A stretch of 64,000 nucleotides of DNA, taken from CAJXVA01 sp963761755. GTDB lineage: Bacteria; Myxococcota_A; Polyangia; Nannocystales; Nannocystaceae. Shown piece after piece: positions 43,723 to 52,498 of the stretch. The stretch is from contig CAVXIC010000022.1 of assembly GCA_963761755.1 (NCBI GenBank), forward strand, positions 26,187 to 90,186, in the 5' to 3' direction. Below the pieces are notes generated by a model. It saw only the letters and a program-made list of their open reading frames with translations. It did not search any database and was not told the DNA's origin. The translations under genes and the position numbers were made by a program. How positions within the stretch are numbered: position 1 is the first letter of the stretch; every line of letters starts with the position of its first letter.

Positions 43723-45732
43723 CTACAGCGACTCGATGAACGCGACGACGGCGTCGCGATCGTCGGCGTCGAGCGCCAAGAAGGCGTCGCGATAGGCGGC
43801 CGCTTCTCCGCCGTGCCAGGCGACCGCTTCGGTCACGCTTTGGGCGCGCCCGTCGTGAAGCAGCCGCATCTCGCCGGTGACCTCCGCCAGCAGCCCGATG
43901 CCCCACAGCGGTGGGGTTCGCCACTGCTGCGCGAAGGGTCCGCCGGGGTCGGCGAGGTCTTCACCCATGTCGTGGAGCAGCAGATCCGAGTAGGGGCTGA
44001 TCACCTGGCCGCGCAGCTCGGCGAAGGGGTGGCCCTCGCCCGTGACCAGCTCGGCGCGGTGACAGCCTTCGCAGCCGAGGTTGCCGAACACCTGCTCGCC
44101 GCGCTGGACCACCGGGTCCATCGGTGCGCGACGCGGCGGGACGGCGAGGAGTCGCATGTATGCCTCGAGCTGGTCGAGGGCAGCCTCGTCGAGCTCGGGT
44201 TCGCTCGCCCCCATCATCGCCGTGGACACGCCCATGTCCTGGTCGAGAGCATCGGCGATCTGGTGCCGCACGTTCATCTTCTCGGCCTTCCATCCGAAGC
44301 GACCGAGGCGGACCTCACCGGAGAGGGGATCCTCGACCAATGACGCCCGTCCGGTGATCGCGTCCCCCGAGTCACAGTCCTCGGAGACCGCTCGCTCGAG
44401 GATCATCTCTTCGTCGACCGCTTCGAGCAGCCCGAGGCCGACCAGGCGCCGGGCGACACGAATGGATGGCTGCAGATCCTCGTCCAGCCCGGCGTAGATC
44501 GGCTTGTGGAGCTCGAGCGTCGAGCCGTCGCCCAGCTCGACCTCGGACATCGCGTAGCCCTCGCGCAGGATCTCGGCCTCCTGAGGCTGGAGCTGACGGC
44601 CCAGGTCGCCGCCGGCGTAGAGCTTCACGACCGTCGTCTGGAGCGGTGTCCCCTCGGCCTCGATCACGTTTCGGCCGTTTCGGGTGTGGCAGCTCGAACA
44701 CGAGGAGACGTTGAACAGCGGCCCGAGTTTGTCCGTGTGCTCGGCAAAGACCGGGTTGCCGCCCTCGGAGTGCTCGCCGCTGCCGAAGTCGGTGTGGAAC
44801 AACCGACGTCCCCGCAGGAAGCCTCGAACGTTCTCGGGCTGCACGTTGAGGGCCATCTGCGAGAAGTAGAAGTCGGGTTCGGCGTAGACATAGGGGATCG
44901 TGGCGTCACCGCCCGGGGCGTGCTCGGGTGAGGGGCCGAGGGTGCCGCTGGTGTCGGCGTTGGTGGCCGTCAATCCGCCCACGCCGACCTGGTAGCGGAA
45001 GGTGTCGGTGTAGTAGGAGGTCCGGCCTTCGATCGCGCCCGGGTCGGCAGGGTCGAACCCGGCGATGAAGACGCCGAACTCGAACTCCATCACGTCGCCG
45101 ACCTGCAGCGCTCGGCCCTCGCGGCGGTTGTCCTCGATGGTCGCCTCGAGGTGGGTCAGGTCGATCGAGTCGAGGCCACGGTTGTCGTAGAAGACGTTGC
45201 CGTCGCCGTAGATCTTCCACACCCGCAGGTTGGTGCCCGGGCCGTGGGTGGTGACGTTGGCTTCGGGCCGGTAGGTCACCACGATGCGACTCTCGCCAGA
45301 GGCGACGTGGTCTTCGATCGTGAAGCCGTAGCTGCGGTTTTCGAAGTAGCGCTCGCCGTAGGTATTGTAGGTGCCCTCGAGCTCGTGTCGCTGACGAACG
45401 CGGCCGGCGGCGCGCGTGACGATGACCCCGTCGTCGCGGGTCTCGATCACCGGCGGTCCGTCCGGCGCCGCGTCATACAGGGCGGCGAGGTCGGGCGTGG
45501 CCTGGCACTCTGCCGAGTCGCCCGAGGTCGGGGCGCCTCCGCTCGACTCGTCCTCGCCAGCGGTACCCTCCGAGCCGTCGGCGCCGTGCGCATCCGGTGC
45601 GGAGGTCGCGTCGGCACCCCCGTCCCCGTCCGTGCCCCCACCCGCAGCCTCGGGCCCTTCGTACCCTGCACAGCCCGTCAGGGCGAGCATCGTGAGCATC
45701 AGCGTACGCATGTCGTGTTCGAAACCCATCAT
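43723..45732 (-). CDS. Di-heme oxidoreductase (DUF1111-type) lipoprotein
   Basis: ATG 45732 is supported by GGAGAGGGA four bases upstream. The 669-residue protein has lipobox ALTGC (Cys21), an acidic linker to about 75, and two c-type heme sites: CSSCH at 345-349 and CEGCH at 554-558. The segments VRGFLRGRRLFHTDFGSGEH, FGNLGCEGCHRAELVTGEGH and the C-terminal RTPPLWGIG, LLHDGRAQS and AVAWHGGEA are typical of the di-heme oxidoreductase family often placed with thiol oxidoreductases. Cofactor attachment needs periplasmic cytochrome c maturation, which fits the lipoprotein signal. Redox chemistry and electron partner are unknown. The N-terminal 250 residues are extra and contain a DOMON-like beta region (VVTYRPEANV, VMEFEFGVFIAGFDP). 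Confidence 0.88.
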   Translation of the reverse strand: MMGFEHDMRTLMLTMLALTGCAGYEGPEAAGGGTDGDGGADATSAPDAHGADGSEGTAGEDESSGGAPTSGDSAECQATPDLAALYDAAPDGPPVIETRDDGVIVTRAAGRVRQRHELEGTYNTYGERYFENRSYGFTIEDHVASGESRIVVTYRPEANVTTHGPGTNLRVWKIYGDGNVFYDNRGLDSIDLTHLEATIEDNRREGRALQVGDVMEFEFGVFIAGFDPADPGAIEGRTSYYTDTFRYQVGVGGLTATNADTSGTLGPSPEHAPGGDATIPYVYAEPDFYFSQMALNVQPENVRGFLRGRRLFHTDFGSGEHSEGGNPVFAEHTDKLGPLFNVSSCSSCHTRNGRNVIEAEGTPLQTTVVKLYAGGDLGRQLQPQEAEILREGYAMSEVELGDGSTLELHKPIYAGLDEDLQPSIRVARRLVGLGLLEAVDEEMILERAVSEDCDSGDAITGRASLVEDPLSGEVRLGRFGWKAEKMNVRHQIADALDQDMGVSTAMMGASEPELDEAALDQLEAYMRLLAVPPRRAPMDPVVQRGEQVFGNLGCEGCHRAELVTGEGHPFAELRGQVISPYSDLLLHDMGEDLADPGGPFAQQWRTPPLWGIGLLAEVTGEMRLLHDGRAQSVTEAVAWHGGEAAAYRDAFLALDADDRDAVVAFIESL

Positions 45733-45941
45733 CGTTCCCTCTCCATCGTTCCCGGCGACCGCAAAAACGGCTCACTCAGCTGTTCCCGAGCGGGGACGGA
45801 ACGGCTCGATGAAAAACGTGTGAGCCGCTTCGCGTGGCTGCGGGAACGAGGAGGAGGATGCTCTCCGTCGTTCGATGCGCGGTACCGGACAGCGGGGGCT
45901 GGATCCCCCTGAGTGTCGGCTACCCTCGTGTGCACGGGCCG

Positions 45942-46589
45942 ATGTCGCTGGCGCTGCAGATCACCCAGGACGTGTTCGCGATGATGGCGCGGACCTTGGA
46001 ACCGAGCCCCGTCGTGCATCTGCGTCCGGTCTCGTTGCTCGACCGCCTGAAGTCTGGAGACCCCGACGCCGCCACCGAGTTGTTCGAGCGACACATCGAC
46101 ACGGTCGAGCGCGCGATCCATGGCGTACTCGGACCCGACGCCGAGTTGGAGGACCTGGCCCACGACGCGTTCTTGGCGGCCTGGAAAGGCGTGGGTAACT
46201 TTCGTGGTCCCGAGCAGAAGCTCGGGGCGTGGGTGCGGGGTATCGCGGTGAAGCTTGCCCTGAAGAAGCTGCGATGGCGCCGACGAAAGCGGTGGTGGGG
46301 CGGACCGGGCACCGACGCGTTGCCGAGCATGGCCGGGCCAACCGACACGGACACCCAGTCTGCGCTGCGGCGAGCGTTCGCGCTGCTGAGCCAGCTGCCC
46401 GACGTGCAGCGGGCGGCGTTCGGGCTGCGCTTCGTCGAAGGCATGCAGCTCAAGGAGGTCGCCGAGTCGTTGGGCGTGTCGTTGGCGACGGCGAAGCGTC
46501 AGCTGAAGGCGGCGCGGGAGCGGTTCGAGGCGATGGCGGCCAGCGACGCGCTGCTGTCGAGCTGGTACGAGAGGCAGGGGCGGGCATGA
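45942..46589 (+). CDS. ECF-family RNA polymerase sigma factor
   Basis: ATG 45942 gives 215 residues; alternatives are ATG 45981 or 45984. Region 2 is seen at about 35-105 (RLKSGDPDAATELFERHIDT, DLAHDAFLAAWKGV, LGAWVRGIAVKLALKKLRWR) and region 4 at about 145-200 (LLSQLPDVQRAAFGLRFVEG then LKEVAESLGVSLATAKRQLK). This is an ECF-type sigma factor. Its stop overlaps the ATG of the FecR-like gene (ATGA), so they are co-translated and the FecR-like protein is the likely regulator. First gene of a four-gene operon. Confidence 0.92.
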   Translation: MSLALQITQDVFAMMARTLEPSPVVHLRPVSLLDRLKSGDPDAATELFERHIDTVERAIHGVLGPDAELEDLAHDAFLAAWKGVGNFRGPEQKLGAWVRGIAVKLALKKLRWRRRKRWWGGPGTDALPSMAGPTDTDTQSALRRAFALLSQLPDVQRAAFGLRFVEGMQLKEVAESLGVSLATAKRQLKAARERFEAMAASDALLSSWYERQGRA

Positions 46590-47728
46590 GGACCTCGGCC
46601 GACGATCCGGATGACCTGGATGATTTGGTGGATGATTTGGTGGACGATTTGGTGGAGCAGCTCGCCCAGACGCAGGCGCAGGCTCGCGACCGGGGTCGCG
46701 CCGAGCGGCACGCGCGGGTTCTGGACCGGCTGCACGCGTCGATCGAAGACGATGCGCCCGCGCGGCGTGGCCCGTCCCGTCGATGGATAGCAGGCGGCAC
46801 GGTGATCCTCTCGGCCGCAGCGGCGCTGGCCCTGTGGATGTCCAGGCCCAGCCCGCTGACGTTCGAGGTGGAGGCGCACCGCCAGGCGATTGCGTCGTCG
46901 TCGGTCGTGGTGGCCGATGACCAGCCGCTCACCATGCGCTTCTCCGACGGCAGCACCATCGCGCTGCAGCCGGGCACCCGGGTGCGGGTGGCGGAGCGGC
47001 GCGTCGACGGCGTGGACTTGGTGCTCGAGCGCGGCATCGTGGACGCGAACCTCGAGCCGGGCGAGGGCGGTCGCTGGACGCTGAGGGCGGGTGCTCACAT
47101 GCTGCAGCTTCGCGCCGGGATCTCGCGCATCGAATGGACCCCCGAGACCGATCGGTTGATCATCGCCGACGTTCCGGGGGAGACGCTCGCGCTCGTTGAG
47201 CCAGCGCCGGTCGCGGTCCAGGAAGCCTCGGTGGAACCGCTCGCCGAGGAGCCGTCACCGGCGCCTGCGGTGGTCACTCCGACGCCGCGCAAGCGAGCGC
47301 CGCTCCGCGCGGCGGAGCCCCACGAAGATCCAAAACCCCCCGCGAACCTTCGCGAGGACTGGCGCGCGCTGGCGGGGCGAGGAGCCCACCGAGAGGCGCT
47401 GGCCGAGGCTGAGGCGCAGGGCTTCTGGGGGTTGTGCGAGAGCCTGAACGCCGAGGTGCTGCTTCAGCTGGCCGATACGGCTCGCTATGCCCGGAAGTCG
47501 GCGCGCGCTCGCGAGGCGCTGGGTGCTCTGCGGCGCCGCTTTCCGGGCACCGAAGCCGCCGCGACGGCGGCCTTCGATCTCGGTCGCCTGGCCCAGCAGA
47601 ACACGCCCGGATGCGCGAAGTGGTTCCGCGCGTACCTGGGTGAGCGCCCACAGGGCTCGATGGCCGAAGCGGCTCGACAGCGGCTCGAAGACTGTGAGAC
47701 CTCGGAACCCGAGGCTGTCGCGGAATAG
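46586..47728 (+). CDS. FecR-like membrane regulator with TPR-like C-terminus
   Basis: The 380-residue protein starts at ATG 46586. The N-terminal cytoplasmic part contains three near-identical 12-base units (GATGATTTGGTG) encoding DDLVDDLVDDLV. A transmembrane helix sits at about residues 65-85 (GGTVILSAAAALALWM). The periplasmic part has a FecR-type domain at about 100-190 (LTMRFSDGSTIALQPGTRVR, DLVLERGIVDANLEPGEGGR) followed by a Pro-rich linker and TPR-like helices with Cys (LLQLADTARYARKSARAREA, DLGRLAQQNTPGCAKWFRAY). FecR proteins transmit envelope signals to their sigma partner, so it likely controls the upstream ECF factor. Confidence 0.88.
   Translation: MRTSADDPDDLDDLVDDLVDDLVEQLAQTQAQARDRGRAERHARVLDRLHASIEDDAPARRGPSRRWIAGGTVILSAAAALALWMSRPSPLTFEVEAHRQAIASSSVVVADDQPLTMRFSDGSTIALQPGTRVRVAERRVDGVDLVLERGIVDANLEPGEGGRWTLRAGAHMLQLRAGISRIEWTPETDRLIIADVPGETLALVEPAPVAVQEASVEPLAEEPSPAPAVVTPTPRKRAPLRAAEPHEDPKPPANLREDWRALAGRGAHREALAEAEAQGFWGLCESLNAEVLLQLADTARYARKSARAREALGALRRRFPGTEAAATAAFDLGRLAQQNTPGCAKWFRAYLGERPQGSMAEAARQRLEDCETSEPEAVAE
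46615..46658 (+). repeat. 12-bp tandem repeats encoding DDLV
   Basis: Units close to GATGATTTGGTG are repeated three to four times near the start of the FecR-like gene. They keep the frame. Confidence 0.75.
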
Positions 47729-48756
47729 TGCCGAGCACGAGGATCGCATTCGGACGACGAGGGAACCGACGCTGGATAGCGTGGGTTCCGCTCGTCATGT
47801 GCCTGCTCGCGCCCGGCCCCGTCTTCGCTCAGTCGCCCGACAGTGCCGAGTTGGTGGCGGGGGGGACGGTCGCGGTCGTTGGGGCGGCTTTGGACCCGGT
47901 CACGATGCGGCTGGCCGCCGAGCTTCGGTTCGCCGGGTTCGATGTCGAGGTGATCGAGCCGCGCGAACGGGCGTCCGCGGATCGTTTGGTGGCCTTGACC
48001 AGAGCGCGTCGTGTGGATGCGGTCGTCCAGCTCGACGGCGACACGGTCTGGATTGCCGACCGCGAACGGGCGGAGTCGATGCAGCTGTCGCTGCCCGTCG
48101 AGGCGGACCGCGAGCGTGCGGTGGCGGTGCTCACGGTAGAGTTGGTCCGGGCGCGCCTGGAGCCTGAACCGCCGGAGCCTGAACCGAAGCCCGAGCCTGA
48201 ACCGCCGGAGCCGGAGGACGAACCCGAGCCGCGTCCGCGGTTCTTCCTCGCCCTCGAGGCTGCTTTCGGGGGCTCTCCGGGTGGTGTGCCTGGGGCGGGG
48301 CATGTTCGGGGCCGGGCGCGTTACGCCCCGCATCGCAACCTGGGCCTGGTGCTCTCGGGCACCGCGCCCCTGCACGCGGTCTCGGTGCGCGGTGCGGAGG
48401 GGACGACGACGCTGCGCACCGGCTGGGTGGGCGTGGGGCCCTGGGTCGGCCTGCGCGGCAAGGATCATCCGGTGGTGTTGCCGTCGCTGTCGGCGACGGT
48501 CGGACCGGCCTTCGTGGGCATGCAGGGGCAGGCCAGCGCGCCCTATCAGGCTCGCCGGGCGCTCCTGGTCGACGCGATGCTGGAGGTGGTGGCGGCAGTG
48601 GATGTGGCGGTGTGGCGATCGCTGCGGGTGCGAGGTTCGGTGGGGGCGGGGGCATGCGCCCGGCAGATTCGGGTGCGCTTTGCCGAGCGGACGGCGGCCA
48701 GGTGGTGTCGGCCGGAGGCGTTCGGTACGCTGGGGATCGGGGTGGTGTTGCCGTGA
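47728..48756 (+). CDS. Exported protein with outer-membrane-barrel-like C-terminus
   Basis: GTG 47728 overlaps the previous stop by one base. The 342-residue product has a signal peptide (WIAWVPLVMCLLAPGPVFAQ). Residues 40-145 form an alpha/beta domain (VAVVGAALDPVTMRLAAELR, VVQLDGDTVWIADRE). A Pro/Glu spacer (EPEPPEPEPKPEPEPPEPED) follows, and the C-terminal 170 residues look like alternating beta strands (FFLALEAAFG, LGLVLSGTAPL, GVGPWVGLRG) ending in GTLGIGVVLP, as in small outer-membrane barrels. No family is recognised. The operon suggests it acts in the sigma-controlled envelope function. Confidence 0.75.
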   Translation: MPSTRIAFGRRGNRRWIAWVPLVMCLLAPGPVFAQSPDSAELVAGGTVAVVGAALDPVTMRLAAELRFAGFDVEVIEPRERASADRLVALTRARRVDAVVQLDGDTVWIADRERAESMQLSLPVEADRERAVAVLTVELVRARLEPEPPEPEPKPEPEPPEPEDEPEPRPRFFLALEAAFGGSPGGVPGAGHVRGRARYAPHRNLGLVLSGTAPLHAVSVRGAEGTTTLRTGWVGVGPWVGLRGKDHPVVLPSLSATVGPAFVGMQGQASAPYQARRALLVDAMLEVVAAVDVAVWRSLRVRGSVGAGACARQIRVRFAERTAARWCRPEAFGTLGIGVVLP

Positions 48757-49664
48757 TCCGGACCGCGATGGTGGGGCTGCTCGGGCTGGTCGCCTGCGGC
48801 GTGCTCGATGGCGAGCCGATCACTGCAGCAGGGGAGGGGTCAGGCGGGGGCACGTCGGCGACCACCTCGTCCTCGAACTCGACCGGCCCGACGAGCACCC
48901 TCGGCGAGGGCGGTTCGGGTGGGGGCGAAGGCACGTCGACGAGCACGGGCGCGTTCTCCGGCTGTGGCTGCGAGGGGCTGGGAACGGGCGAACGATGCCT
49001 GCGCTTCCTCAACGGGTGCGATCGAAGGGTTTGGGCCGGAGCCTCGGGGGAGACCGTGCCCCCGGAGGCGTTCGAGGCGGGGGTCGAGCTCGCGCCCGGA
49101 GAGTGCGTGGGGCTGCCGTTCCGCTCGGTCGTCGGAGGTCGTGCGTGGGGCGGGACCGACTGCGTCGGGGACGAGTGTGCCAGCGATGGTGGGTCGGGGC
49201 GCGGGACGCTGGTGCAGTTCGACGTGCCCCAGGACGGGTTGTCGCTCTACAACGTGTCCCTTGTGGACGGGTTCAACCTACCGATCGAGCTGCGGCCCTC
49301 CGGGGTGGAGATCGCTCGAGATGACGGACCGTGTCGTCCGGCGCGGTGCGCCGCGTCGCTGGAGGTCGGGTGCCCGGAGGTGCTGCGGCGCTACGACGAG
49401 AGCGGCGGCGTGGCGTACTGCGAGAGTATCTGCCGGGCCTGCGGCGCGTGCGAGGGGTGCAACGACTGCGGGGATCTCGGGGCGGACGCGTGCGCCGAGT
49501 GTGCCGACGTGGCCGAGGTTTGCTGCGGAGGGATGGGGTGTGAGAGCAATGCGTATACGGAGATTTGGGAGAGCCTGTGCCCCGACGCGCTGACGTATGC
49601 GGGGGATGCGGCCTACGTGGGGTGTGATCGGGTGACGGACTTCGATCTGACCTTCTGCCCGTGA
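48753..49664 (+). CDS. Thaumatin-like lipoprotein
   Basis: GTG 48753 overlaps the previous stop in GTGA. The 303-residue protein has lipobox LVACG (Cys15), a Gly/Ser/Thr linker to about 65 and a thaumatin-family domain: FLNGCDRRVWAGASG, PGECVGLPFRSVVGGRAWGG then TDC, GRGTLVQFDVPQDGLSLYNV then SLVDGFNLPIELRPSG, CPEVLRRYDESG, and the ending DALTYAGDAAYVGCDRVTDF then DLTFCP. These match the conserved Cys pattern and VSLVDGYNLP core of PR-5 proteins, which in plants bind beta-glucan or act on membranes. Bacterial examples are uncommon. Last gene of the sigma operon, it is likely surface exposed. Confidence 0.88.
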   Translation: MIRTAMVGLLGLVACGVLDGEPITAAGEGSGGGTSATTSSSNSTGPTSTLGEGGSGGGEGTSTSTGAFSGCGCEGLGTGERCLRFLNGCDRRVWAGASGETVPPEAFEAGVELAPGECVGLPFRSVVGGRAWGGTDCVGDECASDGGSGRGTLVQFDVPQDGLSLYNVSLVDGFNLPIELRPSGVEIARDDGPCRPARCAASLEVGCPEVLRRYDESGGVAYCESICRACGACEGCNDCGDLGADACAECADVAEVCCGGMGCESNAYTEIWESLCPDALTYAGDAAYVGCDRVTDFDLTFCP

Positions 49665-49743
49665 TTTGGACCCCCAGCCAGAGCGAGACGTCGTCGATTC
49701 CGGTGGGCTGGTCGACCCGGCGCCTGTTAGGCTCGTCGAAGCG

Positions 49744-50133
49744 ATGCCTGTAGAGCTCGACGACTCGACCTGGCCGGTCGCGACGCTTCGAATCGTTGGG
49801 ACAGCCTCGGCGGAGGAGGAGGCGTACTTCACGACGTCGTCGGTCCGGTTTCCGGAGCGTCGCGAGCACTACGTGGCGATCATCGATCTGCGCGAGGCAG
49901 CAACGCCAACGCCCCGATTCGTGCGGTCCCAAGCCGCCGCTCAGAAGGCCCACCTCGAAGAGCTGCGCGCCTACTGTCTGGGCGTCGCGTTCGTCATTCA
50001 GTCCGCAATGCTCAGAGGTGCGCTTCGGGCAATCCTTCACCTGCAGGACCTGCCGAGTCCATATATCGTGGTGAAGACGATTGAGGACGCTCGAGCGTGG
50101 GCGACGGCGAGGCTCGCAGAGAGCCTACGATGA
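49744..50133 (+). CDS. STAS/SpoIIAA-like protein
   Basis: ATG 49744 gives 129 residues without signal or membrane segment. The alternating beta/alpha pattern WPVATLRIVGTASAEEEAYF, HYVAIIDLREAATPTPRF, CLGVAFVIQSAMLRGALRAI and SPYIVVKTIEDARAWATARL fits the STAS/SpoIIAA-like group of small myxobacterial proteins found in many paralogues. Family members bind partners in regulatory switches or lipid; nothing here fixes the role. It stands alone after the thaumatin operon. Confidence 0.78.
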   Translation: MPVELDDSTWPVATLRIVGTASAEEEAYFTTSSVRFPERREHYVAIIDLREAATPTPRFVRSQAAAQKAHLEELRAYCLGVAFVIQSAMLRGALRAILHLQDLPSPYIVVKTIEDARAWATARLAESLR

Positions 50134-50257
50134 CGGGGCGCCGTCGGTCTGCGAGCACCACTACAATTGTCAGCGCTCGTCGTCGCGGTGTGATCGGATT
50201 GACGCTCCGAGCATCACGTCACTTGCGTGCCGACCGAAGCGATGTCACTTGCACCCG

Positions 50258-50989
50258 ATGGACGATGCGCGGTGGCAGGCGGTGAACACGAACGGGACGA
50301 TCCTTACGGCGCGTTATCGGTTCCCCGGCGGAACCTCGCGGACCACGATCGTGCGCGGTGACGATACGGCGATCGTCTACAGCCCGGGCCTGCCGCTCGC
50401 GAGGGGTGCGGCGCAGGGGGTCGGGGCGGTCGCGCGCGTCTGGCTGGTGGCCCCCAGCGCGGGGCATACCCTCGGGGTCGCGGCGTGGCAGCAGCAGCTG
50501 GCCCACGCGCGGGTGATCGCCGACGCCCCGACGGCGGAGCGACTTCGCAAGCATGGCGTGGACTGCATCACGCCCTTGGACCTGGCGAAGAACGAGATCG
50601 CGTCGACGGCGACGCTCCTCGCTCCGCCGGGCAACGGGACCGGAGAGCTTTGGCTACGCGTGCCCAAGCCCGCGCAGACGTATTGGATCGTCGCCGACGC
50701 ATACATGAACCTCGCCGCGCTCGCGCCGGGCTTTTGGCTGCGCTTGGCGCAACGGCTGTACGGGCTTCGCCTCGGACTCGATTTCGGGCGCGTGTTTCGT
50801 TCGCGCCTCGCCGACCGCAATGCCTATGCCGCGTGGCTGCGGGACCAGTTCGCGACGCTCGGCGACGGCACCACGCACGTACTCATCCCGTGCCACGGCG
50901 AGATCGACGACGGCGCGGACCTGCGCGCGCGGCTCGAAGCGGTCACGCAGCCGAAGCGCCGAGGCGATAGATCGCGGAACGACGGGTAG
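50258..50989 (+). CDS. MBL-fold-like (DUF4336-like) hydrolase-related protein
   Basis: ATG 50258 gives 243 residues. Its layout resembles metallo-hydrolase-related proteins of the DUF4336 kind: DDTAIVYSPGLPLARGAAQG, WLVAPSAGHTLGVAAWQQQL, a Tyr-rich middle and the ending HVLIPCHGEIDDGADLRARL. A full HxHxDH metal site is absent; only APSAGHTLG and CHGE stand where metal ligands would be expected, so catalysis is doubtful. Cytoplasmic. Function unknown. Confidence 0.68.
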   Translation: MDDARWQAVNTNGTILTARYRFPGGTSRTTIVRGDDTAIVYSPGLPLARGAAQGVGAVARVWLVAPSAGHTLGVAAWQQQLAHARVIADAPTAERLRKHGVDCITPLDLAKNEIASTATLLAPPGNGTGELWLRVPKPAQTYWIVADAYMNLAALAPGFWLRLAQRLYGLRLGLDFGRVFRSRLADRNAYAAWLRDQFATLGDGTTHVLIPCHGEIDDGADLRARLEAVTQPKRRGDRSRNDG

Positions 50990-51106
50990 GCTGCCGGGCG
51001 TGTGGCAACTGCGGCCACAGGGGTTGGGCCACGCGACCCATTGGCTCGAGCAGATCTCAGGGCAGTGGGACGACGCGCTCCAGCGGTTGCGTGCGCACGT
51101 AGACGG

Positions 51107-52498
51107 CTAGCGCCGCCGTCGGGGCCGCCGAACCGCGACGCCGAACCCGAGGCCGAGCAGACCCAGCAGCCACGGCTCTTCGCCGGATCCGCCGAGCCGA
51201 CAACCGCCGCCCTCATCCTGCGCCCGGCCGGATCCGGAGCCGGATCCGGACGTCTCGAGATCCGCGGTCGGATCGGTCTCGCCGCTCTGTGCGTCGTCTC
51301 CACTCGTTTCGTCGGCTCCAGTGCTCGTACCAGGCATCGGCGGCGGCGGATCGCCGACGCTCACGGTGATCGCCTCGGACTCGGCCTCGTTGCCACCCCA
51401 GTCGCGAGCAATGCCCACGAGGGTCCACGACCCCTCGGGCAGCTCGACCTCGAAGGTGTAGGGGGGCTCGTTGCGCTCGTTGGGGAGGAGCTCCCCGTTG
51501 ATCGAGAGCCGCACGTCCCGGACGCCCAAGCCATCGGCATCCTCCGCGCTCACTTCGACCACGACGACGGACGGCGCGTCGGGAACGTTCGCGTCCGGGC
51601 TCGGTGCGTCGATCGCCACTGTGGGGGGGGTCGGGTCGGAGCTGCACACGCCGCCGTCTCCGCCCAGGGGGCCGTCGCTACACAGGGGTCCGAACCAGGT
51701 CCCGAAGTCGTCCCCATCCCCGGCGAAGAAGCCCTGACAGTCGGGGCCCGGGTCCGGAAAGCCCTCGGCGTCGTGGCAGGGCGAAACGTCGATGCCCGTG
51801 ACCTCCTCGATCCACGGCACGCGGCTGTGAAGCGCCATGTACATGGCTGTGTCACCACATTCTTGACCCGCGGCAATCCCCACGGTTCGCCAGGATCCGT
51901 CTTGCATGCGCGAGAACGCCGGAGACCCAAGATCGCCGCTGCAGGGCCCAGCCTCTCCTTCCACGATGATGATCTTTTCGTCGACCTCGCGGACCGTGAC
52001 CAACGCCGCCCGCTTCGCCCGGTTGCTCTCCGTTCCGATATCGCCGAAGCCAACGATGATGAGCTCGGTGCCGGCGTCGAGCCCCCCCTGCTCACAACCG
52101 AACAGCGGCGGCGCGTAGGGCAAGTCGACCGGCTCCTCGAGGGTGCAGACCCCGAAGCTGTCCGCGTAGTGGCAGTTCGTGACGGGTGTCGAGACGTATA
52201 GACCCGGGTTGGGCGGGAACCCCCCCGAAGCGTAGCCGAACGAGAACACGAAGGACTCGGTGGTCGGAGCCACCGACGACAACCCCTCGGTGAGCGCGAC
52301 CACCTGCGGGTGGATCAGGACAGCCGCGAAGCTGTAGCTGGACGCCGATGCGCGCGCAGCCGAGGGCCACGCGCAGGGGTCCACCTCAGCGCCACCGATG
52401 ATCGTCTGGGGGTCGATTTCGGCCGCCGCGTTGGGAGGACTCGCCACCGCGAGCAGAGCAGGGCCGAGCGAGAGGAGCGTGAACGCGGTCATGAGCAT
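51107..52498 (-). CDS. Trypsin-like pseudoprotease with MYXO-CTERM-like tail
   Basis: ATG 52498 (or 52492) gives about 463 residues with a signal peptide (LLSLGPALLAVASPPNAAAE). A chymotrypsin-like domain begins at TIIGGAEVDPCAWPS and contains DAGTELIIVGFGD and AGPCSGDLGSPAFSRM. The nucleophile position of GDSGGP is Leu (GDLGSP) and no His sits where LTAAHC is expected, so it should be inactive. A beta-sandwich domain (PPTVAIDAPSPDANVP onward) follows, then a Gly/Ser/Thr/Asp linker. The tail is GGGCRLGG, a short hydrophobic stretch and RRPRRRR, the MYXO-CTERM arrangement used for anchoring and processing in Myxococcota. Confidence 0.82.
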   Translation of the reverse strand: MLMTAFTLLSLGPALLAVASPPNAAAEIDPQTIIGGAEVDPCAWPSAARASASSYSFAAVLIHPQVVALTEGLSSVAPTTESFVFSFGYASGGFPPNPGLYVSTPVTNCHYADSFGVCTLEEPVDLPYAPPLFGCEQGGLDAGTELIIVGFGDIGTESNRAKRAALVTVREVDEKIIIVEGEAGPCSGDLGSPAFSRMQDGSWRTVGIAAGQECGDTAMYMALHSRVPWIEEVTGIDVSPCHDAEGFPDPGPDCQGFFAGDGDDFGTWFGPLCSDGPLGGDGGVCSSDPTPPTVAIDAPSPDANVPDAPSVVVVEVSAEDADGLGVRDVRLSINGELLPNERNEPPYTFEVELPEGSWTLVGIARDWGGNEAESEAITVSVGDPPPPMPGTSTGADETSGDDAQSGETDPTADLETSGSGSGSGRAQDEGGGCRLGGSGEEPWLLGLLGLGFGVAVRRPRRRR

